NCBI GenBank assembly: GCA_041391765.1
Contig: JAWKNJ010000023.1
Coordinates: forward strand, 40,909 to 104,908
Direction: 5' to 3'
Length of the DNA: 64,000 nt
From: SHAN690 sp041391765
GTDB taxonomy: Bacteria; Bacteroidota; Bacteroidia; Flavobacteriales_G; Salibacteraceae
In this document: in pieces, positions 1 to 7,826 of the stretch
Numbering within the stretch: position 1 is the stretch's first letter
How the letters are laid out: each line of letters starts with the position of its first letter
Notes under the pieces: generated by a model
The model's input: only the letters and a program-made list of their open reading frames with translations
The model's database searches: none
What the model was told of the DNA's origin: nothing
Position numbers and translations under genes: made by a program

Positions 1-108
1 GGAGTTCCACCATCTCTGATCTCAGGAAAAATAGTGTCAGAATCAGTAATAAATGAAAATTCAAAGAGCCATGACAAGAGAATACAACGCGCTGTCGTAC
101 CAGTGTAG
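1..108 (+). CDS. crtI: Phytoene desaturase CrtI, C-terminal end (partial)
   Basis: Only the last 35 codons are inside the window. The frame opening at base 1 reads GVPPSLISGKIVSES, which resembles the conserved C-terminal segment of CrtI-type phytoene desaturases (usually GGGxPLxxxSGKIV), and it runs to a TAG at 106-108. Known role: FAD-dependent desaturation of phytoene to lycopene or related polyenes at the membrane. The frame overlaps the start of crtB, the arrangement typical of flavobacterial crtI-crtB pairs. The call rests on a short motif plus position; the body of the gene lies upstream of the window. Confidence 0.7.
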   Translation, partial: GVPPSLISGKIVSESVINENSKSHDKRIQRAVVPV

Positions 109-910
109 CCGCCACGTGACTGCGGCCTACAGCACATCATTTTCGCTCGCGGTTAAAATGCTGACTCCGTCCATGCGTGATCCAATTCATGCTATCTATG
201 GATTTGTTCGCTTCGCAGACGAAATTGTTGATTCGTTTCACACTCAGGATCAGGAAAGGATTCTGAACGAATTTGAAGATGAGTTGAACAAGTCGCTAGA
301 ACGCCAATTCAGTATCAATCCTATTTTGAATTCATTCCAAGGAGTCGTTCACCAATATGGGATTGACCGCGACCTGATAGATGCGTTTCTAAAAAGTATG
401 AGGGCGGATTTGTATCAAAAAGTTTATTCAACACGCAAGGACTACGAAGACTATATCTACGGTAGTGCAGAAGTAGTGGGATTGATGTGCCTCAAGGTTT
501 TCGTGAATGGAGATCAGGCTAAGTACGAGGAGCTCAAAGAGCCAGCCATCAAACTTGGAAGTGCATTTCAAAAAGTGAACTTTCTGCGCGACTTGAAAGA
601 TGATACTTTAACGCTTCAGCGCTCCTATTTCCCCAATGCATCCTTAAACGGATTGAATCCACATGCCAAAACCAGCATTATCAATGAAATTGAAGAAGAA
701 TTTCACCAAGCCTTAGATGGGATAAAGAGACTTCCTTTTGGGGCGAGATTCGGAGTTTATACCGCTTACGTCTACTATATAAAGCTGCTGAGTAAACTGC
801 GAAGCGTGAGCGTTGAACAGATGTTTTCAGAACGTATTCGGATCAGCAATTTGGCTAAAATCAGACTGCTCTTCACATCGTTTGTCAACTACAAATTGAA
901 TCTGATTTGA
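53..910 (+). CDS. crtB: Phytoene synthase CrtB (squalene/phytoene synthase family)
   Basis: This protein should condense two geranylgeranyl diphosphates into phytoene, the first committed step of carotenoid synthesis. Both aspartate motifs that bind Mg-diphosphate are visible: DEIVD at residues 56-60 and RDLKDD with D180/D184. The length of 285 aa is normal for bacterial CrtB. ATG at 53 lies inside the end of the crtI frame; a second in-frame ATG at 71 is an alternative start. The stop overlaps the TTG start of the next gene, so crtI, crtB, the small exported protein and crtZ look like one translationally coupled operon. Squalene synthase is a related alternative, but the neighbours argue for phytoene. 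Confidence 0.93.
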   Translation: MKIQRAMTREYNALSYQCSRHVTAAYSTSFSLAVKMLTPSMRDPIHAIYGFVRFADEIVDSFHTQDQERILNEFEDELNKSLERQFSINPILNSFQGVVHQYGIDRDLIDAFLKSMRADLYQKVYSTRKDYEDYIYGSAEVVGLMCLKVFVNGDQAKYEELKEPAIKLGSAFQKVNFLRDLKDDTLTLQRSYFPNASLNGLNPHAKTSIINEIEEEFHQALDGIKRLPFGARFGVYTAYVYYIKLLSKLRSVSVEQMFSERIRISNLAKIRLLFTSFVNYKLNLI

Positions 911-1422
911 TCCGAACAGCGACATTGTTGCTCTTACTGTCAAACCTTTGCGCCTTTGCGCAGCAAGATTTGAATTGGGTTAGAAACCAGTTTCTGGTGG
1001 CTGACACCAAAGAGAAATTAGAACGAATCGTGCATGCAAAAGTTGATTGCCGTTCAGAAGAAGCTCTGACGTTGGCCGCGTACAAGGCGGTGTGCATTAG
1101 TAAGCTGGCACTGCACACATCATTACCATGGGATAAGTACCAGTACTTTACCCAAGGACGAGACAAGTTAGAATCAATCATCGCCACTCAACCATCAGTT
1201 GAGATTAGATATTTGAGGCTCTTAACGCAGATCAATGCTCCTACTATTGTAATGTATGATGATAACATTGATACTGATATTCAATTCATTTTGAACAAAT
1301 TTGAATCAGTGGATATACCGGAAAATTACAAGGCTCAAATGATCGAATCACTGATCTTCTTTGCTAACGAGCATCCGGAATTAAACGCTTTTCGACCGTT
1401 CCAATCGAAGATCAAAGCATGA
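907..1422 (+). CDS. Small exported protein of unknown function in the carotenoid operon
   Basis: I do not recognise a characterised family. The 171-aa product begins with a clear signal peptide (hydrophobic run followed by CAFAQ at about residues 15-19), so the mature part is probably periplasmic. The rest appears mainly alpha-helical with no catalytic motif that I can name. The start is TTG at 907, overlapping the crtB stop (TTGA), and its own stop overlaps the crtZ start (ATGA), so it is coupled on both sides. Unnamed proteins between crtB and crtZ are common in flavobacterial carotenoid clusters from memory; a role in carotenoid synthesis or placement is inference from position only. Confidence 0.75.
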   Translation: MIRTATLLLLLSNLCAFAQQDLNWVRNQFLVADTKEKLERIVHAKVDCRSEEALTLAAYKAVCISKLALHTSLPWDKYQYFTQGRDKLESIIATQPSVEIRYLRLLTQINAPTIVMYDDNIDTDIQFILNKFESVDIPENYKAQMIESLIFFANEHPELNAFRPFQSKIKA

Positions 1423-1877
1423 TGGCGGTGTTCATCATTGTCATCACGTTCACACTTATGGAAGGGGTAGCATGGTTTACCCACAAATATGTGATGCATG
1501 GCATTGGATGGCGTTATCATAAAGATCATCATCGTCCGGACCACAAAGATTCCTTCTTCGAAAAAAATGACGTATTCTTTATTTTCTTCGCCACCTTGGC
1601 CATGTCAGGAGTTGCATTTTGGCAAGTGCTAAGTGCCACTTTCTTCCTTTGGGTCGCCATCGGGATTACCTTGTATGGTGTCACCTATGTTATCATTCAC
1701 GACTTGTTTATTCACCAACGAATCAAAATCTGGCGAAACACCAAAAACCCATACCTGCGTGCGCTGAGAAGAGCACACAAGGTGCATCATAAAAAACTCG
1801 ATCGCCATGAAGGCGAGTGTTTCGGCATGTTGTGGGTCCCGTTGCGGTTTTTCAAATTAGAGTCGCAGCAAAACTAG
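1419..1877 (+). CDS. crtZ: Beta-carotene hydroxylase CrtZ (fatty acid hydroxylase superfamily)
   Basis: This is an integral-membrane di-iron hydroxylase expected to add hydroxyl groups to the beta-ionone rings of beta-carotene, giving cryptoxanthin and zeaxanthin. Histidine clusters are visible: HKYVMH (H22, H27), HKDHH (H34, H37, H38), a later HDLFIH and RAHKVHH. The length of 152 aa fits bacterial CrtZ. Hydrophobic segments surround the histidine clusters. The start ATG at 1419 overlaps the preceding stop; an ATG at 1422 is also possible. It is the last gene of the carotenoid operon and faces the converging gene ending at 1937. Confidence 0.92.
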   Translation: MMAVFIIVITFTLMEGVAWFTHKYVMHGIGWRYHKDHHRPDHKDSFFEKNDVFFIFFATLAMSGVAFWQVLSATFFLWVAIGITLYGVTYVIIHDLFIHQRIKIWRNTKNPYLRALRRAHKVHHKKLDRHEGECFGMLWVPLRFFKLESQQN

Positions 1878-1936
1878 CTCTCAATCTGCGGGCTGACTTG
1901 CAGCTCACAGCGTTCCGATTATTTTGATCTCCATCA

Positions 1937-2947
1937 TCAGTCATTTGAGCGCCAAGCCTTCCTCCATCGTCTCGCCTGTGCTTTTCTTGCCCTTTCAATA
2001 TCATGAGTACCCTGAGACCAAGTTTTACTCTCCATCACAGACCCCCTTCTCCTATGTCTAATCCTGATGTATTCTGATTGACCGGGATTTAGGTGAATTG
2101 TTTTGGTGGATCCGTTCAACAAACGGATTTCAAGTTTTTTGAATCTCTCATCAAATTCTATCCATTTCAATGACTTTGAAGGAATGGCAATCGTGTCTGA
2201 ACCATATAGAATGATGTGTTCGTCCAGCTTAGATTTCTTGTCCAATCTGTAGAGAAACAGCTGTGCCGGCTTTTTTGCGCTGCACCCAGCTCCTGCCACA
2301 GAATTCAATGTTATTGGAGATTTGTTTAAGCGATCGATGTACTCTGCGCGCATTGAGCGATTACGTTTGGTTTCACGCTCAAAGCTTTCACCGAGCGATA
2401 GATCTTTAGTCAACAAATACTGTATCTGAGTTTTATCTAATGGCCGATTAACTCCTGTTTGAGTGTCAAAATAATATTCAACCGGAAGCAAGGAAAATGG
2501 GGCGGCAAACATCAGCTCACCCACCGGCCCAGTGAATAGAAAGGTCGTTATGCGTAACGCAAAATCAGCTTTCCAATTCATGACCCCAGTGTAGGACAAG
2601 TATCTCCCCTCGGAGTTGACTTTCGCATACCCAAATTGTTGATTTTTCTGTTTACCGCAATTGACATACAAACTCTCCCCATCTGAAATGGCGTACCAAG
2701 TCCTATACTCACTCCATTTGACCTCTGCAAATGGAGCATAGTTATTTCCCCCAAAAAGCCAAATCAACCAAGGACTCCTTCTTACAACAGTCACTTCTTG
2801 CCAAAGCCCTTGGTCGGGACTCTTTGTGCACAAAGCGTTCAGGTCTTTGTATACACCTTTTGGATAACTCGTTTGTGAAATCACCACTGAAGGTTGTATT
2901 GACACAACAAACAACAGTATCATCCACAATTGAGGAACTCGAATCAT
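1937..2947 (-). CDS. Exported protein of unknown function
   Basis: The 336-aa product has no family I can name. The frame extends upstream, but the ATG at 2945-2947 is the best start because it is followed by a signal peptide (MIRVPQLWMILLFVVS, with cleavage likely near VVISQ). The mature protein has a hydrophobic patch near its middle (LRITTFLFTGPVGELMFAAP) and a strongly basic C-terminus rich in Arg (RIRHRRRG and RKAQARRWRKAWR). The basic tail is unusual and could bind nucleic acid, LPS or other polyanions; that is speculation. It is a single gene, convergent with crtZ and divergent from ispG. Confidence 0.7.
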   Translation of the reverse strand: MIRVPQLWMILLFVVSIQPSVVISQTSYPKGVYKDLNALCTKSPDQGLWQEVTVVRRSPWLIWLFGGNNYAPFAEVKWSEYRTWYAISDGESLYVNCGKQKNQQFGYAKVNSEGRYLSYTGVMNWKADFALRITTFLFTGPVGELMFAAPFSLLPVEYYFDTQTGVNRPLDKTQIQYLLTKDLSLGESFERETKRNRSMRAEYIDRLNKSPITLNSVAGAGCSAKKPAQLFLYRLDKKSKLDEHIILYGSDTIAIPSKSLKWIEFDERFKKLEIRLLNGSTKTIHLNPGQSEYIRIRHRRRGSVMESKTWSQGTHDIERARKAQARRWRKAWRSND

Positions 2948-3023
2948 AAAATCTTTGAAGGGAAGCAAATCTAAACTAGTAGGCCTTCGAGTCAACCTCT
3001 ACATTTGCCTCTGATCAAATTCT

Positions 3024-4961
3024 ATGGATTCATCGAAGGTTTATTGCAACAGTCTTACTGAGTATAAGCGCTTCAAAACACGTGAAGTGATGATCGGAAG
3101 TGTGGGTGTTGGTGGCGAAAACCCCATCCGCGTTCAGTCCATGACCACCACTGATACCATGAACACCGAAGCTACGGTAGCTCAGAGCATTCGAATGATC
3201 GAAGCCGGATGTGAAATCGTGCGCATCACTGCCCCGAGCAAAAAGGAAGCAGAGAACCTTCAAAACATCAAGGATGAGCTGAGAAAACGAGGATATAACA
3301 CTCCCCTGGTAGCTGACATTCACTTCACTCCGAACGCAGCTGAAATTGCTGCACGGATTGTGGAGAAGGTGCGTGTGAATCCAGGTAACTATGCCGACAA
3401 GAAGAAGTTTGAACACATCGAATACAACGATGAAACCTATCAAGCGGAGTTGGATCGCATACGCGAGCGTTTCACTCCTCTGGTATTAATCTGTAAAGAA
3501 CACGGTACGGCCATGCGCATTGGAACCAACCACGGCTCCTTGAGTGATCGCATCTTGAGCCGCTACGGGGACACTCCCCTTGGCATGGTCGAAAGCGCGA
3601 TGGAGTTCCTTCATATATGCCGAGATCATGACTATCATGAAATCGTGCTGAGCATGAAGGCCAGTAACACGCAAGTTATGGTCGAAGCCTATAGATTGCT
3701 AGTGAATCGCATGATTCAGGAAGGCATGAACTATCCGCTACACCTTGGCGTGACCGAAGCCGGTGAGGGCGAAGATGGTCGTATAAAGTCGGCCGTGGGT
3801 ATTGGAACATTGCTCGAAGACGGCTTAGGCGATACCATTCGTGTTTCACTGACAGAAGAACCTGAACACGAAATTCCCGTGGCCTTTGCATTGGCCAAAC
3901 GATACGATCATCGTGCGAAACACTCACCAATTCCCGATCTAAATTCCTACCCCATCGATCCGTTTGCGCATCAGAGAAGAGCAACAAATGAAGTGGTCAA
4001 CATTGGCGATCACAATGTTCCTCGGGTCGTACATGACTTTTCAGAAAACGATGCAATAACTGCCGCCAACTTGCACGCGGTGGGCTACAACTACAGTGTT
4101 CCACTTGACAAGTGGAATCTGACTGACCAAGCATGCGACTTCATATTCATCGGCAGTAAGAAACTAAGTTTTGAAATCCCGGGAACGCTTGGTGTGATTC
4201 AAGACACATCTGCTTGGAATGATGACGAGCGCCACTATCCGCTATTTGAGAGTATCAGCTACGTGGTCGCACAAAAGAAATCTGCTAAGCTCAACTTCGT
4301 TCAGTGTGATCTAGATGGATTGGACATTCCGTTGATGGCCGCATTAAAGCACGATCCCACCGCAGTTTTGGTTTTGACAACAAGCAATGAACACGGCATG
4401 GCTGAGCAGCGAGCTGCTTTTATTCGATTGATTGAAGAAAGGTTAAACACGCCCGTCATCATTCAACGGGAATACAAAAACTTGGATGAAAACGATGTGC
4501 AGCTCTTCGCCTCCACGGATGCAGGCGCATTGCTAATCGATGGCCTGGGCGATGGTATTTGGCTGAAGACAGTCAATTGCGGCAGCCGCAAAATGATCAA
4601 CTCGCTTGATTTCGGCATCTTGCAAGCCACGAGAACGCGCATTTCAAAAACAGAGTACATCAGCTGTCCATCCTGCGGGAGAACATTGTTTGATCTGCAG
4701 GAAACGACTGCGAAAATTCGCGCTCGAACCAGTCATCTGAAAGGTGTTAAAATAGGCATCATGGGTTGCATTGTGAATGGTCCTGGCGAAATGGCTGACG
4801 CGGACTACGGTTATGTGGGAACCGGTCAGGGCAAGATCACATTGTACAAGGAAAAGGAAGTAGTAAAGCGTAACATTCCCGAAGCAGACGCCTTGGACGA
4901 ATTAATTGCCCTGATTGCAGAACACGGGGATTGGATTGATGCGGCAGTTATTAGTGATTAG
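3024..4961 (+). CDS. ispG: 4-hydroxy-3-methylbut-2-enyl diphosphate synthase IspG (GcpE), long form
   Basis: IspG converts MEcPP to HMBPP in the MEP isoprenoid pathway using a 4Fe-4S cluster. The N-terminal TIM-barrel part carries the family signature (IRVQSMTTTDT, then VADIHF). The C-terminal cluster domain has the three cysteines C548, C551 (CPSC) and C582 (MGCIVNGPGE), with the catalytic-type glutamate at about residue 589. At 645 aa it is much longer than the roughly 370-aa E. coli enzyme because of an extra domain between barrel and cluster domain, as known in plants, Chlamydia and Bacteroidota. The last codons and the stop lie inside an inverted repeat (4947-5010). Confidence 0.96.
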   Translation: MDSSKVYCNSLTEYKRFKTREVMIGSVGVGGENPIRVQSMTTTDTMNTEATVAQSIRMIEAGCEIVRITAPSKKEAENLQNIKDELRKRGYNTPLVADIHFTPNAAEIAARIVEKVRVNPGNYADKKKFEHIEYNDETYQAELDRIRERFTPLVLICKEHGTAMRIGTNHGSLSDRILSRYGDTPLGMVESAMEFLHICRDHDYHEIVLSMKASNTQVMVEAYRLLVNRMIQEGMNYPLHLGVTEAGEGEDGRIKSAVGIGTLLEDGLGDTIRVSLTEEPEHEIPVAFALAKRYDHRAKHSPIPDLNSYPIDPFAHQRRATNEVVNIGDHNVPRVVHDFSENDAITAANLHAVGYNYSVPLDKWNLTDQACDFIFIGSKKLSFEIPGTLGVIQDTSAWNDDERHYPLFESISYVVAQKKSAKLNFVQCDLDGLDIPLMAALKHDPTAVLVLTTSNEHGMAEQRAAFIRLIEERLNTPVIIQREYKNLDENDVQLFASTDAGALLIDGLGDGIWLKTVNCGSRKMINSLDFGILQATRTRISKTEYISCPSCGRTLFDLQETTAKIRARTSHLKGVKIGIMGCIVNGPGEMADADYGYVGTGQGKITLYKEKEVVKRNIPEADALDELIALIAEHGDWIDAAVISD

Positions 4962-5010
4962 TTATTGGTTAATAGTTTTATGAACCAACTAATCACCAAT
5001 AACTAATAAC
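4947..5010. repeat. Imperfect inverted repeat spanning the ispG stop codon
   Basis: The left arm at 4947-4970 (GTTATTAGTGATTAGTTATT...) is an imperfect reverse complement of the right arm at 4983-5010 (...CAATAACTAATAAC), with about 12 bases between. The words TTAGT, GATTAGT and TTATTGG recur within the arms. It encodes the last residues (VISD) and stop of ispG and ends 13 bases before the next start codon. It may act as a terminator or RNA-stabilising hairpin, or be one copy of a dispersed palindromic element; one copy alone cannot decide this. Confidence 0.6.
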
Positions 5011-5023
5011 TCTGCACTGAACC

Positions 5024-5686
5024 ATGATTGGAAACAAAAAACACTTCTTAATTGCCGGAGCCACCGGTTTAGTGGGTAAAGCACTTCTTGACATGCTCTT
5101 GGAAAATGACGCTGTCGGTAAAGTGACCATTCTGGTTCGTAGACCGATAGAATTAGATCACCCAAAACTCTCGGTTAAGGAAATTGATTTTGAAATGTTC
5201 ACCGAACGTGAAATTGCTCCGAACGTGGATGCTGTTTTTTGTTGCTTGGGAACCACCATGGCTCAAGCAGGAGGAAAAGACGCATTCAGACGAGTCGACT
5301 ATGAACACGTGGTGAAATTGGCGGTGTATTCTCAACGTCAAAAGATTCCACAATTCCACGCCATCAGTGCGGTTGGCGCGAATCCAAACTCCAAGATTTT
5401 CTACAACAAAGTGAAGGGTCGAATGGAATTAGAGGTCTCCAAATTGGACAAGATCAGAAGCATTTACTTCTATCGCCCCAGCATGTTGCTGGGAAATCGA
5501 GAGGGATTTCGTTTTGGTGAATCCTTGGGTAAAATATTCATGCGGGCCTTTTCATTTCTGATTCCAAAATCGGGAAAAGCGGTTCATGCTTCAGAAGTGG
5601 CGCTGAGTATGTTGTCACATGCTTTTGACTCAAAAAAAGGCATTCACTTCATCAAGAATGCGGAAATACTCCAAATTAGTCGCTGA
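5024..5686 (+). CDS. NAD(P)-binding oxidoreductase (atypical SDR, HTATIP2/YbjT-like)
   Basis: The N-terminus forms a Rossmann nucleotide-binding motif (GATGLVGKALL, residues 13-23) followed by a beta strand with an LVRR element typical of NADP-preferring atypical short-chain dehydrogenases. AISAVGAN and FYNKVKGRMELEV match the segments around the substrate region of HTATIP2-like proteins, and YRPSMLLG is also characteristic. The length of 220 aa is normal. The substrate is unknown. It follows ispG in the same direction after the inverted repeat; whether the two are co-transcribed is unclear. Confidence 0.8.
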   Translation: MIGNKKHFLIAGATGLVGKALLDMLLENDAVGKVTILVRRPIELDHPKLSVKEIDFEMFTEREIAPNVDAVFCCLGTTMAQAGGKDAFRRVDYEHVVKLAVYSQRQKIPQFHAISAVGANPNSKIFYNKVKGRMELEVSKLDKIRSIYFYRPSMLLGNREGFRFGESLGKIFMRAFSFLIPKSGKAVHASEVALSMLSHAFDSKKGIHFIKNAEILQISR

Positions 5687-5752
5687 TCAAATTGCATCCT
5701 GTCCCGACTTTGACGTCTTAGTGAATCGAAATGCAAAATTGAACACTGTGCA

Positions 5753-6553
5753 TTGAGAGGAATATTTCACATATCTATCCTGACGCTTCTAGCTCTCAGC
5801 CTCGGTTCTTGCCACGAAGTAGACGGCTGTATCCATAGTCAAGCGGACAACTACAATCCGGAGGCAACCCGAAATGATGGTAGTTGCCTTTACACTCCGA
5901 TAGTCGGCCTGAAATCAAAACCTGAAACCATTGAACCGATTAACAACACGTTTTCGGTTTCGGTCAACGTGCAAAGTGCCTTGCCCCTCGCTTATGTCTA
6001 TTGCACTGCCACGCTCAAGAGCTTCTCATCATCACCCTATTTCACAGACACCATTAAGAATACCGAGAATCTGACGGTTGCTGATTTTATTGTGACTCTT
6101 CCCGATGAAGCCATGTTTGGCAAACACACCGTACGTGTAGGTTGCATAGATAACAAGGCGAATGCTGCTAAGGATGCGTTTTCCTTTGAACTAAAGGACG
6201 ATTCCGATCCAAAAATCGTAGCTAGAATTGACATCGACACCGTGCCGTTCGTTCAACTTTGGCAACCGAAAGCATTCCGCATAGCTGCCGAATGGAGTGA
6301 TAATTACACGCTCGACTCAGCCAATGTGAGCGTGTGGCGCGTAAATCATGTAAACGGGTTGGAAGAAGCGATTAACGACAGTCTCTATGTTCGTAAATAC
6401 AACAACGTTGTTCCGATGGACATGATTGACATCATTGGTCCTGCGAGCGATTCTACCGGTGAGGAAGGAAGGGCCTCGATCGTGATTCAAGTGACGGATG
6501 CGAAGGGTCACAAAGTAAAATTTCAAACCGCTCCCTTTGAGGCGAGATGGTGA
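5753..6553 (+). CDS. Lipoprotein with a Bacteroidota DGSC-type motif, unknown function
   Basis: The 266-aa product starts at a TTG (5753) and has a lipoprotein signal peptide whose lipobox ends at Cys20 (LSLGSC), so it should be anchored in the outer or inner membrane. Just after it comes one copy of the short module CxxxxADNYNPEAxxNDGSC that is scattered through Bacteroidota surface proteins. The rest looks like two beta-sandwich (Ig-like) domains, for example the segment around FSVSVNVQSALPL. No catalytic motif is visible. It stands alone upstream of the repeat-flanked nuclease gene. Confidence 0.7.
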   Translation: MRGIFHISILTLLALSLGSCHEVDGCIHSQADNYNPEATRNDGSCLYTPIVGLKSKPETIEPINNTFSVSVNVQSALPLAYVYCTATLKSFSSSPYFTDTIKNTENLTVADFIVTLPDEAMFGKHTVRVGCIDNKANAAKDAFSFELKDDSDPKIVARIDIDTVPFVQLWQPKAFRIAAEWSDNYTLDSANVSVWRVNHVNGLEEAINDSLYVRKYNNVVPMDMIDIIGPASDSTGEEGRASIVIQVTDAKGHKVKFQTAPFEARW

Positions 6554-6576
6554 TTTGGTGCAATTCTCAGACCGAA

Positions 6577-6678
6577 GGTCACACTGAGGTGAGGAACGAA
6601 ACCGAAGTCTCAGTCATTCGAATTGAGTAGAAAGGGAGATGGAAATGACTGAGACGCTTCCCGCTGGTTAACGTGACT
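6577..6678. repeat. Palindromic intergenic repeat, left copy
   Basis: An imperfect palindrome. The left part begins GTCACACTGAGGTGAGGAAC and ends TCTCAGTCATT (6608-6618); the latter pairs perfectly with AATGACTGAGA at 6644-6654, and the right part ends near GTTAACGTGACT. A second, closely related copy in the same orientation lies at 7059-7162. The two copies bracket the GIY-YIG gene at 6702-7022. The sequence type (GTCACACTGAG... with CTGAGACxCTTC) resembles REP-like palindromes dispersed in Bacteroidota genomes. Confidence 0.75.
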
Positions 6679-6701
6679 TTGCGGTCGCTTTTACGGATCA
6701 G

Positions 6702-7022
6702 TTATCCTTTCAAACTAAATGCATTGAAATCCCAATCCGCACTCAAGTCGCTCCATGCAGGGTTCATTTCGTTTATCAAATCCAGCTTCTTTTTTCGAAT
6801 CCAGCCTTTGATTTGCTTCTCTCTTCGAATTGCAGCCATTGGTGTTGAGTGAATTTCGAACCAAACCAATTTGTCACTATTATACTTGTTAGTGAATCCT
6901 TGATTTAATTTGGTTTTGTGTTCGTGCATCCTGCGTTCAAGATTATTAGTCATTCCGGTGTATAAGACCCGGTTCCACTTGTTGGTAGTAATGTATGTGT
7001 AGTACTGGCGAATCCGAGCCAT
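6702..7022 (-). CDS. GIY-YIG nuclease family protein (URI/UvrC-type domain)
   Basis: A single-domain 106-aa protein with the GIY-YIG fold. The first strand is YYTYITTN and the YIG-equivalent is YTG at residues 21-23, followed by NNLERRMHEHK with the catalytic-type arginine. The later LVWFE and IRREKQIKGW segments are typical of the small bacterial URI-type proteins. The frame extends to 7064, but the upstream part is encoded by the repeat at 7059-7162, so ATG at 7020-7022 is the natural start. Small proteins of this type are of uncertain role; they are predicted DNA endonucleases. The gene sits exactly between two directly oriented palindromic repeats, which suggests a mobile or repeat-associated unit. 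Confidence 0.85.
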   Translation of the reverse strand: MARIRQYYTYITTNKWNRVLYTGMTNNLERRMHEHKTKLNQGFTNKYNSDKLVWFEIHSTPMAAIRREKQIKGWIRKKKLDLINEMNPAWSDLSADWDFNAFSLKG

Positions 7023-7058
7023 AGGCGAATTTATGCACACCTTCGCTATCAACCCTAA

Positions 7059-7162
7059 AGTCACACTGAGGCGAGGAACGAGGCCGAAGTGTCTCAGTCT
7101 TTTAGATTAATCACTTTGGTGAATTCAAAAGGCTGAGACACTTCGCAGTGCTCAGCATGACT
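7059..7162. repeat. Palindromic intergenic repeat, right copy
   Basis: An imperfect palindrome with arms at about 7059-7104 (AGTCACACTGAGGCGAGGAAC ... CGAAGTGTCTCAG) and 7127-7162 (CTGAGACACTTCG ... GCATGACT). CGAAGTGTCTCAG pairs with CTGAGACACTTCG, flanked by matching TTTT/AAAA, and the ends AGTCA/TGACT also pair. It is the more symmetrical of the two copies and shares GTCACACTGAGG and GAGGAACGA with the copy at 6577-6678. Confidence 0.8.
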
Positions 7163-7224
7163 CCGTGGGTTTGGAATACGATTGGGTGAATGAATCGAAT
7201 AATCGACATTCGCAAAGCGCATTC

Positions 7225-7794
7225 ATGAAAACCAACTTCATTGAAATAAAACACGGCCCACAGTTCAATGGATTGATTTCAACGATGGGATTGTTTGGAG
7301 GGATTGGAAGCCTTGTCTATTTGATCATACTCTTAACCTCTAGTGAGCTGGTAACTGCGGCACTCACGCTTATCTCGCTCGTGATTTGTAGTTCCATTTT
7401 CCTTGACTACAGGGGTGTTCAAATCGATCTATCCAACAAGCGCATTCGAGAGTATAGATCATTACTTGGATATAAGCATGGGAGATGGGAATCCCTTTCA
7501 GATTTTAAACAAATTCGGCTCAAGTGGGAGCGCACACATACCACTTCGTCATATGGTCAAATTATACAAGACAGAAGCCACGGATATTCCTCTGATGGTT
7601 ATTGTGTGGTATTAGAAGGAGCTCATTCGCTCCCGTTCGAAGTCGGAGAATATGCAAGCTATAAAGCTGCTAAGTCCGTGATGCTTCAGTTGAGCTCTTC
7701 TCTAAACCTTCCATGTTTCGACAACTATGCCAAGATCCTAGAATCAGCAAAAGAAAGCCGAAGAAACATAGAAGGCCGAGCAACAAGGCGCTAA
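7225..7794 (+). CDS. Small membrane protein of unknown function
   Basis: A 189-aa product starting at ATG 7225 (MKTNFIEIKHG); the frame runs further upstream towards the repeat, but that part is poor coding sequence. Two adjacent hydrophobic segments (STMGLFGGIGSLVYLIILL and VTAALTLISLVICSSIFL, roughly residues 20-62) form a likely hairpin. The soluble part that follows resembles a PH-like or bacterial membrane-flanked domain (YRGVQIDLSNKRIREYRSLLGYKHGRWESL) seen in several unnamed Bacteroidota proteins. No enzyme motif is seen. It lies just upstream of recG. Confidence 0.65.
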   Translation: MKTNFIEIKHGPQFNGLISTMGLFGGIGSLVYLIILLTSSELVTAALTLISLVICSSIFLDYRGVQIDLSNKRIREYRSLLGYKHGRWESLSDFKQIRLKWERTHTTSSYGQIIQDRSHGYSSDGYCVVLEGAHSLPFEVGEYASYKAAKSVMLQLSSSLNLPCFDNYAKILESAKESRRNIEGRATRR

Positions 7795-7826
7795 TTGAAG
7801 CTAGTGGCTTTACTTCGCAACCATAG

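Noticed and set aside
3024..4961. IspG as a gene fusion, because of its length
   Set aside because: The long form with an extra middle domain is a known variant in Bacteroidota, Chlamydia and plants.
6577..7162. An insertion sequence with terminal inverted repeats
   Set aside because: No transposase is present; the flanking elements are internal palindromes in direct orientation, not a matched pair of inverted ends.
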